DNA from: Rhodopseudomonas faecalis | Lineage (GTDB): Bacteria > Pseudomonadota > Alphaproteobacteria > Rhizobiales > Xanthobacteraceae | Direction: 5' to 3' | Length of the DNA stretch: 64,000 nt | Assembly: GCF_003217325.1 (NCBI RefSeq) | Contig: NZ_QJTI01000009.1 | Span: 89,563 to 153,562, forward strand | Shown: piece by piece, positions 55,414-63,989 of the stretch | How positions within the stretch are numbered: position 1 is the stretch's first letter | Layout: the number at the start of each line of letters is the position of its first letter | Translations under genes and position numbers: made by a program | Notes under the pieces: model-generated | Seen by the model: the letters and a program-made list of their open reading frames with translations, nothing else | Database searches by the model: none | What the model was told of the DNA's origin: nothing

Positions 55414-56412
55414 ATGGACCTCCTCAATGGTTTCGACATCTTTACCATTACGCTCGTAACGCTTGTCGTTCTCACGCTGCTCGCCGGCGTGAAAACCGTG
55501 CCGCAAGGTTTTGCCTGGACGGTCGAGCGCTTTGGCCGCTTCACCCGCACGCTGCAGCCGGGCCTCAATCTGATCATCCCGTTCTTCGAGCGCATCGGCC
55601 GCAAGATCAACATGATGGAGCAGGTGATCGAGATCCCGCAGCAGGAGGTGATCACCCGCGACAACGCCACCGTCACCGTCGACGGCGTCGCCTTCTTCCA
55701 GGTGTTCGACGCCGCCAAGGCCAGCTACGAAGTCTCCGATCTCAATCAGGCGATCGTGGTGCTGACCATGACCAACATCCGCTCGGTGATGGGCGCGATG
55801 GATCTCGACCAGGTGCTGTCGCATCGCGATGAGATCAACGAGCGGCTGCTCCGGGTGGTCGATGCCGCGGTGGCGCCGTGGGGCGTTAAGGTCAACCGCA
55901 TCGAGATCAAGGATATCGTGCCGCCGGCCGATCTCGTGGAAGCGATGGGCCGGCAGATGAAAGCCGAGCGCGAAAAGCGCGCCGACATCCTGCAGGCCGA
56001 AGGGCAGCGGCAATCGGAAATCCTGCGCGCCGAAGGCGCCAAGCAAGCGCAGATTCTGCAAGCCGAGGGCCGGCGCGAAGCGGCCTTCCGTGACGCCGAA
56101 GCGCGCGAGCGATCAGCAGAGGCCGAAGCCAAGGCGACGCTGATGGTGTCCGACGCGATCGCCAATGGCGACGTCGCCGCGCTGAACTACTTCGTCGCCG
56201 ACAAATACATCAAGGCGTTCGGCCAGCTCGCCGCCGCGCCTAATCAGAAAATCGTGATGTTGCCGATCGAGGCCAGCAGCATGCTCAGTTCACTCGCCGG
56301 GATCGGCGAGATCGCGAAAGCCACCTTCGGCGATAACGCTGTGAATCAAGATGTCCGGCGCGGCTCGGTGCCGACCACGGGCCCAACCGCGCCGCCGCAA
56401 GCACCGCGTTAA
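55414..56412 (+). CDS. SPFH/Band 7 membrane protein (QmcA-like)
   Basis: 332 residues. One N-terminal membrane helix (about 9-27, TITLVTLVVLTLLAGVKTV), an SPFH domain beginning VPQGFAWTVERFGRFTRTLQ, and an Ala/Glu-rich coiled coil (about 190-255) with repeated ILxAEG units. Its partner NfeD follows 89 bp downstream, the usual pairing in microdomain (lipid raft) systems. Precise function is unknown; stomatin-like scaffolding or protease control is the family theme. Confidence 0.93.
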   Translation: MDLLNGFDIFTITLVTLVVLTLLAGVKTVPQGFAWTVERFGRFTRTLQPGLNLIIPFFERIGRKINMMEQVIEIPQQEVITRDNATVTVDGVAFFQVFDAAKASYEVSDLNQAIVVLTMTNIRSVMGAMDLDQVLSHRDEINERLLRVVDAAVAPWGVKVNRIEIKDIVPPADLVEAMGRQMKAEREKRADILQAEGQRQSEILRAEGAKQAQILQAEGRREAAFRDAEARERSAEAEAKATLMVSDAIANGDVAALNYFVADKYIKAFGQLAAAPNQKIVMLPIEASSMLSSLAGIGEIAKATFGDNAVNQDVRRGSVPTTGPTAPPQAPR

Positions 56413-56501
56413 GGTCAATCCCAAACTGCGCGGCGCTACTCTGGTGTTCAGCAGGCAAAATCGGATATCGGTAATGGACCGCCGCTGCTGAGAGAAGGTT
56501 A

Positions 56502-56945
56502 ATGACCGAGATGATCGCTTCGCTGGGAAGCTGGAATTGGCTGATCTTCGGCTTTGTGCTCATCGGGCTCGAGCTGCTGGCGCCGGGTATTTTTCTGTTC
56601 TGGCTCGGTCTTGCCGCGCTGTTGGTTGGCGGTCTGTCGCTGGTGACCTCGCCGTCATGGCAGGCGCAGCTACTCGCCTTCGCGCTGTTCGCGGTGTCGG
56701 CGGTGCCGCTGTGGCGGCATTTCGCCGTCACCAAGAATGGCGAAGGCAATTCGCCATTCCTTAACCGTCGCGCCGAAGCCTTGGTCGGCCGCGAATTCAC
56801 GCTGGAAAAGCCAATCGTCGATGGCATCGGCACGGTGCGGGTCGATGATACGCTGTGGCGCATTGCTGGACCGGACACGCCGGCCGGCACCCGGATTCGG
56901 ATCGTCAGCGCCGATGGCGTGCGACTGACGGTGGTCGCGACCTAA
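56502..56945 (+). CDS. NfeD family protein
   Basis: 147 residues. Two to three helices (about 8-30, 32-45 and 50-70), then a soluble OB-fold domain with the family's ALVGREFTLEKPIVDGIGTV and VDDTLWRIAGPDTPAGTRI. This is the short NfeD1b-like type without the ClpP-like protease domain. It pairs with the SPFH protein upstream. ATG 56502, GAGAAGG at 56492-56498. Confidence 0.93.
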   Translation: MTEMIASLGSWNWLIFGFVLIGLELLAPGIFLFWLGLAALLVGGLSLVTSPSWQAQLLAFALFAVSAVPLWRHFAVTKNGEGNSPFLNRRAEALVGREFTLEKPIVDGIGTVRVDDTLWRIAGPDTPAGTRIRIVSADGVRLTVVAT

Positions 56946-56960
56946 ATCTCAAACGCGCGG

Positions 56961-57362
56961 TTACGGCTGGCCGACCACGCTCCAGCTCTTCACCACCGCT
57001 TCGCTGATCTGCCCCGCTTCATCGGCACAACTCACCTCGCCAATCCGGATCTTGATTTCCTTGCCGAGCAGCTTCTTGAGCTGCGCGGCCTGCTCGTCAT
57101 TGGCGGTCACCAGCTGAAAAGTCTGCGGCCCGGTTTCGAGATTGCACAGCCCGCCGGGCGGCGGCAGCCGGCGCGGCTCGCTGACGATCTGAAAGGTGCT
57201 GACCCGCTTGCCGTCGACCCGGCTGCGCATCGCATTCAATTGGCCGCTCAGCACATCGCCGCGCGCCAGCACTTTCGGTGCCTGGGCGGCGCTGACATCG
57301 CTGCCCATCATCAGCACTGCGGCGAACGCCAGCAGCAATCCGCGTCGGGCTTCGTTGGCCAT
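56961..57362 (-). CDS. Conserved small secreted protein, unknown function
   Basis: 133 residues with a signal peptide (GLLLAFAAVLMMGSDVSAAQA, cleaved near residue 27). The mature protein has two cysteines (GLCNLET and VSCADEAG), a LARGDVLSGQ start and a TFQIVSEPRRLPPP motif. I recognise no named domain. It is separated by 23 bp from recR and shares its strand, so it may be the last gene of the dnaX-ebfC-recR transcript. Confidence 0.75.
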   Translation of the reverse strand: MANEARRGLLLAFAAVLMMGSDVSAAQAPKVLARGDVLSGQLNAMRSRVDGKRVSTFQIVSEPRRLPPPGGLCNLETGPQTFQLVTANDEQAAQLKKLLGKEIKIRIGEVSCADEAGQISEAVVKSWSVVGQP

Positions 57363-57385
57363 CTTTATCCTTCGTTGCGAGCTGA

Positions 57386-57991
57386 TCAGAACAGCGTACG
57401 CTGCCGCATCGCGGCCGACAGCGTGCCTTCGTCGAGATAATCGAGTTCACCGCCGACCGGGACGCCATGCGCCAGCCGCGTCACCCGGACGCCGGCTTCC
57501 TGCAAGAGATCGGTGATGTAATGCGCGGTGGTCTGGCCATCGACGGTGGCATTGAGCGCCAGCACCACCTCGGTCACCTCGGTCTCATGGGCGCGTGCCA
57601 CCAGCGCGTCGAGGGTGAGATCCTGCGGGCCGACGCCATCGAGCGGCGACAGCGTCGCGCCGAGCACGTGATAGCGGCCGTTCACCGCGTTGGCGCGTTC
57701 CAGCGCCCACAGATCGGCGACATCGGCCACCACCACGATGATCGACGGATCACGGCGCGGATCGGTGCACACCGTGCACGGATTTTGCGAATCGATATTG
57801 CCGCAGATTTTGCAGACTTGAATCCGATCGAGCGCGACCTGCAACGCCGCGGTCAGCGGCGTCATCAGCGCGTCGCGCTTCTTGATCAGATGCAGCGCGG
57901 CGCGCCGCGCCGAGCGCGGGCCAAGTCCCGGCAGCCGGGCCAGGAGTTGAATCAGCCGCTCAATCTCGGGCCCGGCAACCGAACCGGCCAT
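57386..57991 (-). CDS. recR: Recombination protein RecR
   Basis: 201 residues. N-terminal HhH ([17 protein letters not shown]), a zinc finger [16 protein letters not shown] (about 58-73), a Toprim domain with [15 protein letters not shown], and the C-terminal Walker-B-like [16 protein letters not shown]. Acts with RecF/RecO in gap repair. It starts 2 bp after ebfC and is part of the conserved dnaX-ebfC-recR order. Confidence 0.97.
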   Translation of the reverse strand: MAGSVAGPEIERLIQLLARLPGLGPRSARRAALHLIKKRDALMTPLTAALQVALDRIQVCKICGNIDSQNPCTVCTDPRRDPSIIVVVADVADLWALERANAVNGRYHVLGATLSPLDGVGPQDLTLDALVARAHETEVTEVVLALNATVDGQTTAHYITDLLQEAGVRVTRLAHGVPVGGELDYLDEGTLSAAMRQRTLF

Positions 57992-57993
57992 GC

Positions 57994-58311
57994 TTACAGG
58001 CCGAGCCCCGGCGGCAGCGACAGACCGCCCGTCAGCAGCTTCATCTTTTCCTGCATCGCGGCTTCGGCCTTGCGATGCGCGTCGGCATGGGCCGACACCA
58101 GCAGATCTTCCAGCACGCCGACTTCGTCGGCCTTGACCAGCGACGGATCGATCTTGATCGCGCGCACTTCCATCTTGGCGCTCATGCGCACGCTGACCAG
58201 CCCACCGCCGGAAATGCCTTCGACCTCGACGCGATCGAGCTCGGCTTGCATCTCCTTCATCTTAGACTGCAATTGGGCGGCCTGCTTCATCATGCCGAGA
58301 AAATCAGCCAC
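57994..58311 (-). CDS. YbaB/EbfC nucleoid-associated protein
   Basis: 105 residues, starting at a GTG (58311): [20 protein letters not shown], then [17 protein letters not shown] and a C-terminal helix ending LPPGLGL. A small dimeric DNA-binding protein, usually between dnaX and recR as here. It is preceded by the dnaX stop at 58333, 21 bp away. Confidence 0.95.
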   Translation of the reverse strand: MADFLGMMKQAAQLQSKMKEMQAELDRVEVEGISGGGLVSVRMSAKMEVRAIKIDPSLVKADEVGVLEDLLVSAHADAHRKAEAAMQEKMKLLTGGLSLPPGLGL

Positions 58312-58332
58312 GGTCTGTTCCTTCCAAAACTG

Positions 58333-60249
58333 TTATTGATCGTCGCTATCGAGACTATCCGGCGCGTCATCGGCCGAATATTCCTCACCACTTGCCAGAT
58401 TCGGCGGCTCGTCCGGAACGACCCGCCGCACTTCGATAACTTTGGCGCCCGGAAAACGCGCCAACACTTCCTGCACCCGCGGATCAGCTGCGGCGGCGCG
58501 CTCGCGTTCGTTCTGCTGCTCCAGCGCCTGGGCGCGCAAGGTCGGCTCGCCCTCTTCGTTCGAGACGATCACCGCCCAGCGCCGGCCGGTCCATAGCTCG
58601 AGCTTGCGCGACAGATCATTGATCAGGGTGCGCGCGGCCGAGCGCTCGAGCGCCACTTCCAGCCGGCCGTCTTCGATCCGCACCAAGCGGACGTCGGCTT
58701 CCAGCGCGGCGCGCGTGATCAGATCGCGTTTCTGGGTGGCGAGCGCCACCAGTTCCGGCAGCGTGTTGATCTTCACCTGCGGCGCGGCCGGGGTCTCGGC
58801 GGGCGCGGGCGCCACGATCTGCAGCCGGCCCGTGGCTTCCGCGGTGCCGCGCGGCGCCATCATGCGCGGCGCCGACAGCGACGGGCTGCCGGCAGGCGGC
58901 GACGCGATCGCCATCGCGGTGGTCGCCGGCATCGCCATGCTCGCGGACGGCGCCGAGGGCGCGGCCGAACCGCGGCCGCCGCCACCAACCGGCACCATGC
59001 CGCCGCCGTTCTGGTCGAGCATCTTGAGCGCTTCATCAGGCGTCGGCAGATCGGCGGCATAAGCGATGCGCACCAGCACCATTTCCGCCGCCGCGACCTG
59101 GCGGGTCGCGCTCTGCACTTCAGCGATGCCCTTGAGCAGCATCTGCCACATGCGCGACAGCACCCGCATCGACAGTTTTACCGCGTAGTCGCGCCCGCGC
59201 AGCCGTTCGGTCTCGCCATACGCGACATTGTCAGCGATCGAAGGCACCACTTTGACGCGGGTGACGAAGTTCACGAATTCGGCGAGATCGCTCAGCACCA
59301 CCACCGGATCGGCGCCGGTGTCGTATTGATCGCGAAATTCTGAAAAGGCCGCGGCGATGTCGCCGGCGGCCAGATGGCCGAACAGATCGATCACCCGCGT
59401 GCGATCGGCGAGCCCGAGCATCTGCCGCACTGCGTCGGCGCGCACCACGCCAGCGGCATGGGCGATCGCCTGATCGAGCAGCGACAGCGAATCGCGCACC
59501 GAGCCCTCGGCGGCGCGCGCGATCAGCCCGAGCGCCTCGGCCTCGATCTCAACGCCTTCCTTGGCGGCGATATTGCCAAGATGCTGCATCAGCACGTCGG
59601 CATCGACGCGGCGCAGATCGAATCGCTGGCAGCGCGACAGCACCGTCACCGGCACCTTGCGGATTTCGGTGGTGGCGAACACGAATTTGGCGTGCTCGGG
59701 CGGCTCCTCCAGCGTCTTCAGAAAAGCGTTGAAGGCCGCGTTCGACAGCATGTGCACTTCGTCGATGATGTAGACCTTGTAGCGCGCGCCGGCCGGGGCA
59801 TAGCGCACGCTATCGTTGATCTGACGCACGTCATCGACGCCGGTGTGCGAGGCGGCGTCCATCTCCAGCACGTCCATGTGCCGGCCTTCCATGATCGCCT
59901 GACAATGCACGCCGAGCACCGGCATGTGGATGGTCGGTCCCTTCACCGAGCCATCGGGCAATTCGTAGTTGAGCGCGCGCGCCAGAATGCGCGCGGTGGT
60001 GGTCTTGCCGACGCCGCGCACGCCGGTCAGCACCCAGGCCTGCGGAATCCGCCCGGTTTCGAACGCATTGGACAGCGTCCGCACCATGGCGTCCTGGCCG
60101 ATCAGATGGTCGAAGCTGCTGGGGCGATATTTGCGGGCCAACACCCGATAGGGCGTCGGCGCGGCAGCGGCGGCCGTTTCGCCAAGCGCAAAACCCGGCT
60201 GCTCGGCAACGTCGCTCGGAGGAAGTGTCGGGGCGCCAGCGTCAGTCAT
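58333..60249 (-). CDS. dnaX: DNA polymerase III subunit gamma/tau
   Basis: 638 residues. AAA+ clamp loader: Walker A GVRGVGKTTTARIL (about residue 82), DEVHMLSNAAFNAFLKTLEE (Walker B and following helix), sensor TTEIRKVPVTVLSRCQRF with the Arg finger. A long Pro/Ala/Gly-rich linker (about 400-470) and a tau C-terminal domain follow. The zinc module normally carrying four cysteines is reduced to one (GVHCQAI), an alphaproteobacterial trait. ATG 60249 or GTG 60252. SRP RNA lies upstream on the same strand. Confidence 0.95.
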   Translation of the reverse strand: MTDAGAPTLPPSDVAEQPGFALGETAAAAAPTPYRVLARKYRPSSFDHLIGQDAMVRTLSNAFETGRIPQAWVLTGVRGVGKTTTARILARALNYELPDGSVKGPTIHMPVLGVHCQAIMEGRHMDVLEMDAASHTGVDDVRQINDSVRYAPAGARYKVYIIDEVHMLSNAAFNAFLKTLEEPPEHAKFVFATTEIRKVPVTVLSRCQRFDLRRVDADVLMQHLGNIAAKEGVEIEAEALGLIARAAEGSVRDSLSLLDQAIAHAAGVVRADAVRQMLGLADRTRVIDLFGHLAAGDIAAAFSEFRDQYDTGADPVVVLSDLAEFVNFVTRVKVVPSIADNVAYGETERLRGRDYAVKLSMRVLSRMWQMLLKGIAEVQSATRQVAAAEMVLVRIAYAADLPTPDEALKMLDQNGGGMVPVGGGGRGSAAPSAPSASMAMPATTAMAIASPPAGSPSLSAPRMMAPRGTAEATGRLQIVAPAPAETPAAPQVKINTLPELVALATQKRDLITRAALEADVRLVRIEDGRLEVALERSAARTLINDLSRKLELWTGRRWAVIVSNEEGEPTLRAQALEQQNERERAAAADPRVQEVLARFPGAKVIEVRRVVPDEPPNLASGEEYSADDAPDSLDSDDQ

Positions 60250-60427
60250 CACTCGATCCGCAAGGGTTGTCTGTCGGAGCCGGGTTGCGGAAACGCACTG
60301 GCAATTGGGGCCGCCCTCGCCTCGCGGCTGCCCCGCCGGGGCACGATCCGGATCGAAGGGGGCTGGCCATGCAAAAGGCCTTCGATCGGTCGGAGCGTCA
60401 ATTCGCTCAGAAAAACAAGTAGGAGAC

Positions 60428-60515
60428 TGACGAGCGACCCGATCCGGACCTCGTTAGGGCTGCTTCCTTCCGGACCTGACCCGGTTGGCGAGTGGCTCGT
60501 CCACCGCCAATCTCC
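60428..60515 (-). ncRNA. ffs: Signal recognition particle RNA (4.5S, small form)
   Basis: On the minus strand the conserved SRP domain IV reads GGGTCAGGTCCGGAAGGAAG followed by CAGCCCTAACGAG, as in E. coli 4.5S RNA. The arms GACGAGC (5') and GCTCGTC (3') close the stem. About 88-95 nt, located just upstream of dnaX, the common alphaproteobacterial position. Ends are estimated from the stem. Confidence 0.92.
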
Positions 60516-60643
60516 CGGTGCCTATTTGGCGCTAAACCGATCGGAATGCAAGCGTGGCGACGAGGACGGCGCCCTGTGGTAAAGCCCGGCGGTTCCGCAA
60601 TGCTCCGCCGCCCCGCCGCGGCCTCCTTGGATCACGACGCCCC

Positions 60644-61069
60644 ATGCCCGCTTCCGCCGCCACCTGGACGCTGCACCCGCAATTGCAGAAGGACACCGTC
60701 GACATCGGCGACCTGCCGTTGTCGCGCGTTCTGATCATCAAGGACGCCCATTATCCCTGGCTGTTGCTGGTGCCGCGCCGCGAGGACATCACCGAGATCA
60801 TCGATCTCGACGAGGTGGCGCAGGCGCAATTGATGGCCGAAATCGCCCGGGTCGGCCGGGCGCTGAAAGAGGTCACCAAATGCGACAAGCTCAATGTCGC
60901 CGCGCTCGGCAATGTGGTGCCGCAGCTGCACGTTCACATCATCGCGCGCCGCACCAGCGACGCCGCCTGGCCGCGCCCGGTGTGGGGCGTGATGCCGCCG
61001 CTGGCGCATGACCCCGAGGAACTGCAATTGTTCATCAGCGCGCTGCGCCGGAAAATCTGGCTCAGCTGA
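60644..61069 (+). CDS. HIT family protein
   Basis: 141 residues from ATG 60644 (MPASAATWTLHPQL). The HIT motif HxHxH-like site is seen as QLHVHIIAR (about residue 96-104), shortened at the third histidine. N-terminal LPLSRVLIIKDAHYPWLLLV and VAALGNVVPQLHVH are typical of the diadenosine tetraphosphate hydrolase-like HIT group in Rhizobiales. Function: nucleotide hydrolase or transferase. It is 81 bp before nudC; both act on dinucleotide-like substrates. Confidence 0.88.
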   Translation: MPASAATWTLHPQLQKDTVDIGDLPLSRVLIIKDAHYPWLLLVPRREDITEIIDLDEVAQAQLMAEIARVGRALKEVTKCDKLNVAALGNVVPQLHVHIIARRTSDAAWPRPVWGVMPPLAHDPEELQLFISALRRKIWLS

Positions 61070-61150
61070 TCGAACCGGGCGCCTCCGCGCCCGCCCCGCC
61101 TGTCCCCCTCCGCGGCCGCCAGCGGCCTTCAGCCACGCGGACCTTCGTGC

Positions 61151-62101
61151 ATGACCGCTTCTTCGTTGTTTCCGCTCGGCCATCCGGCCTTTGTCAGCCA
61201 CGGCCTCGACCGCGCCGCGCATCTGCGCAATGACGACGATCATCTGTTCCGGCTGGAATCAAAGCCAACCACCCGCGCCTATGTGGTGCATCGCGATGGT
61301 CTGGTGCTGAAGCAGGAGGCGGGCGGCCCGCGCGCCCAGCTCACCATCGATGAAGCGATCGCGCTCGGCGCCAATCCCGGCACGGTGTTTCTCGGGCTGC
61401 GCGATGACGGCGCAGCGCTGTTCGGCATGGGCATGGCGCCGGCCGCGGCCGAGAAGTTCGCCGGCCGCGCGGATGCGCTGCTGACCGATCTGCGCGGCCT
61501 GGTGATGCAGGGCGTGATCCCGCCGCAGGAGCTGGCGGCCATCGCCACCGCCAAATCGCTGGTCGGCTGGAATCAGCGCCATGGCTACTGCGCCAATTGC
61601 GGCACCCGCACCACCATGGCGCAGGGCGGCTGGCGCCGCGATTGCCCAAGCTGCAAGACCGAGCATTTCCCGCGCACCGACCCGGTGGTGATCATGCTGG
61701 TGACGCGCGGCGACAAATGCCTGCTCGGCCGGCAGAAGCATTTTCCGCCCGGGATGTGGTCGTGCCTGGCCGGCTTTGTAGAAGCGGCGGAAACCATCGA
61801 AGACGCGGTGCGCCGCGAAATCTTCGAGGAATCCGGCGTGCGCTGCGACGATATCCGCTACTATATGAGCCAGCCCTGGCCCTATCCGTCGTCGCTGATG
61901 ATCGGCTGCACGGCCAAGGCCAGCACCGAGCAACTGACCATCGATCATTCCGAGCTGGAAGACGCGCGCTGGTTTGCGCGCGACGAGGCGCTGCTATTGC
62001 TGCGCCGCCAGCATCCGGATCAGTTGAGCGGACCGCATCCATTCGCGATCGCCCATCATCTGCTGCGCCGCTGGCTGGAGCCGGAGGCCGCGCATGACTG
62101 A
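61151..62101 (+). CDS. nudC: NAD+/NADH pyrophosphatase (NudC), NUDIX
   Basis: 316 residues. N-terminal NUDIX-like domain, zinc ribbon YCANCGTRT and DCPSCKTEH (about 152-178), then the NUDIX box GFVEAAETIEDAVRREIFEE (about 211-230), followed by the NudC-specific SQPWPYPSSLM (about 241). Hydrolyses NADH and removes NAD caps from RNA in other bacteria. ATG 61151. It overlaps the sugar kinase start by 8 bp. Confidence 0.95.
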   Translation: MTASSLFPLGHPAFVSHGLDRAAHLRNDDDHLFRLESKPTTRAYVVHRDGLVLKQEAGGPRAQLTIDEAIALGANPGTVFLGLRDDGAALFGMGMAPAAAEKFAGRADALLTDLRGLVMQGVIPPQELAAIATAKSLVGWNQRHGYCANCGTRTTMAQGGWRRDCPSCKTEHFPRTDPVVIMLVTRGDKCLLGRQKHFPPGMWSCLAGFVEAAETIEDAVRREIFEESGVRCDDIRYYMSQPWPYPSSLMIGCTAKASTEQLTIDHSELEDARWFARDEALLLLRRQHPDQLSGPHPFAIAHHLLRRWLEPEAAHD

Positions 62102-63023
62102 CGTTTCTGCGCCACGGATTCTGTGCATCGGCATGCCGGTGCGCGATCTGACGTTCCGGATCGACGCAATGCCCGTGCGCGGCGCCAAGAAGCGCGCCGA
62201 GCATTTTGCGGAAATCTGCGGCGGCAACGCCATCAATGCCGCAATCGGCATTGCGCGGCTCGGCGGCCGCGCGCTGCTCACCGGGCCGATGGGCGACCGC
62301 ACGGAGCCGGCGCAGCACACGCTGCTCGATCAGCTCGCGCGCGAGGGCATCGATGCCACCCATCTGGTGGCGATGCCGGGGCTGACCACGCCGGTATCGG
62401 CAGTGATGCTCGATGAGGGCGGCGAGCGCACCATCGTCACTTTCCGCGATCCGGGGCTGTGGCAGGTGAAGCTGCCCGATGCCGCGACGCTGCTGCCCTA
62501 CTGCGACGCGATCCTGATCGAAAACCGCTGCGCACCGTTCGGCATCGAGCTGTGCGCTGCCGCGCGAAGCCGCGGGCTTGCCGTGGTGGTCGATATCGAT
62601 CGGCCGATGGCGCTCACTGATCCGCTGCTGACCGTGGCCTCGCATCTGGTGTTTTCCAGCGACGCGCTGCGCGCCACCGCATCGGCAACGAGCGATGCCG
62701 AAGCGCTGGACAAGCTCGCGGCGCTGACGCCGGCGTTTCTGGCCGGCACGCGCGGCCCGCAGGGCACGATCTGGCGCGATGAAGCCGGCCGCTTGCAGGA
62801 AACGCCGAGCTTTGCGGTGCAGGCGGTCGATACGCTCGGCGCCGGCGACATCTTCCACGGCGCGTTCGCCTTGGCGATCACCGAGCGGCAAGCCATCAAT
62901 GATGCGCTGACTTTCGCCTCAGCCGCAGCGGCGCTGAAATGCACGCGCTTTGGCGGCGCATTCGCGGCGCCCTGGCGCGAGGAAGTCGAGCAGCTGCTGC
63001 GCAGCGGCGCGCGTCACGCCTGA
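62094..63023 (+). CDS. PfkB family carbohydrate kinase
   Basis: 309 residues. Signature 1 region GGNAINAAIGIARLGG (about 44-59) and signature 2 DTLGAGDIFHGAFALAI (about 245-261), with the catalytic Asp. ATG at 62094 overlaps nudC by 8 bp, so the two are co-translated. Substrate unknown; a ribokinase/adenosine kinase-like sugar or nucleoside is probable. The pair with nudC suggests a role in nucleoside or NAD salvage, but this is inference. Confidence 0.92.
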   Translation: MTDVSAPRILCIGMPVRDLTFRIDAMPVRGAKKRAEHFAEICGGNAINAAIGIARLGGRALLTGPMGDRTEPAQHTLLDQLAREGIDATHLVAMPGLTTPVSAVMLDEGGERTIVTFRDPGLWQVKLPDAATLLPYCDAILIENRCAPFGIELCAAARSRGLAVVVDIDRPMALTDPLLTVASHLVFSSDALRATASATSDAEALDKLAALTPAFLAGTRGPQGTIWRDEAGRLQETPSFAVQAVDTLGAGDIFHGAFALAITERQAINDALTFASAAAALKCTRFGGAFAAPWREEVEQLLRSGARHA

Positions 63024-63042
63024 TACCAATATCATGCTATCA

Positions 63043-63135
63043 AGCGTCATGGCCGGGCTCGTCCCGGCCATCTACGTCTTTGATGCTGCACGGCTCCTAA
63101 GACGTGGATACCCGCGACAAGCGCGGGCATGACGG
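63043..63135. repeat. 91-bp palindromic intergenic repeat, copy 5
   Basis: CGTCATGGCCGGGCTCGTCC left and CGACAAGCGCGGGCATGACG right, inner arms TACGTCTT / AAGACGTGG. Preceded by TGATACCAAT. Lies between convergent genes (pfkB, protease). Confidence 0.9.
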
Positions 63136-63159
63136 CCTCATTGCTTTGGGGCCGCCCGA

Positions 63160-63690
63160 TTACTGCTCCAGCACCATCCGGCCGTTGGCGAATTCAAAGC
63201 GCTTCAGCTTCGACAGAAACGAGAGGCCGAGCAGGTTTTCCGTGAGCGCCTGATCAGGCAGCACCAGCGCCGCGACGTCATAGGCCACGAGGCCTTCGAT
63301 CTCGATCCGGGCGATCCGCGCAGGCGCGGCCTTCACCGTGCCATTGGCGGTGTTGACCGTGGCGCGGTAGTCGGCGCGCGCGGGCCGCAGCCCGATCTTG
63401 GCGGCCGAGCTTTCATTGAGCGCGATCACCGACGCGCCGGTGTCGATCATGAACGCCAGCCGCTGGCCATCGATGCGGCCATCGACCTGGAAGTGACCGC
63501 GCGCATCGCGCGGCACGTTGACGCTGCGGGGGCCGGCGCGCTGGGCCTCGTCGCGCTGCGACGCGACGCCGACGGTGCCGGACGTCGGAGTGTGAGCCAT
63601 GGCCGGCGTCACCGACAGGCGATTGGCAAGCTCTGCCATCGCGGAACCGAGCAGCACCAGCACGCTCGCGGCAATCAGGATGTTACGCAT
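63160..63690 (-). CDS. Retropepsin-like aspartic protease (TIGR02281 type)
   Basis: 176 residues. N-terminal membrane anchor or signal (ILIAASVLVLLGSAMA), linker, then the protease with the catalytic MIDTGASVIALNES (about residues 80-93). One Asp per chain means it must dimerise. C-terminal LLGLSFLSKLKRFEFANGRM matches the family. Clan AA proteins of this type are periplasmic in Alphaproteobacteria; substrate unknown. ATG 63690. Confidence 0.92.
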   Translation of the reverse strand: MRNILIAASVLVLLGSAMAELANRLSVTPAMAHTPTSGTVGVASQRDEAQRAGPRSVNVPRDARGHFQVDGRIDGQRLAFMIDTGASVIALNESSAAKIGLRPARADYRATVNTANGTVKAAPARIARIEIEGLVAYDVAALVLPDQALTENLLGLSFLSKLKRFEFANGRMVLEQ

Positions 63691-63989
63691 AACGCCAACT
63701 CATCGAACCTTGCCGGGGCGGCCATTGCACCATGGCACTCGCGCCGCCGCGAGCGAACCGCGGCGCCGACAGGTCTTTCTTCGCCAAAAGGGTGAGCGAA
63801 GCGTTAATTGCGCTGAGAGCTTCTTCGGTTCTGATGGAGACAGAACCGAAGCTCTAATACCAACGGCTCCTACCATTGACTCGTCATGCCCGCGCTTGTT
63901 GTTTGGCCCGGGGACATCCCTGACGGGTGTTCAGGGACATAGCGGACACATCACAATGGCTGGAATGGCTCTTTTTGGGGAGGCGTTCC
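63691..63989. other. Intergenic region with truncated repeat and IS left end
   Basis: About 300 bp. 63691-63881 holds nothing recognisable except TAATACCAA at 63856. From 63882 a 91-bp repeat copy starts and is cut at 63899; the remainder belongs to the putative IS element. Confidence 0.6.
63882..63899. repeat. Truncated copy of the 91-bp repeat (copy 6)
   Basis: CGTCATGCCCGCGCTTGT matches the left 18 bp of copy 1 exactly and stops where the IS-like sequence begins at 63900. Confidence 0.8.
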
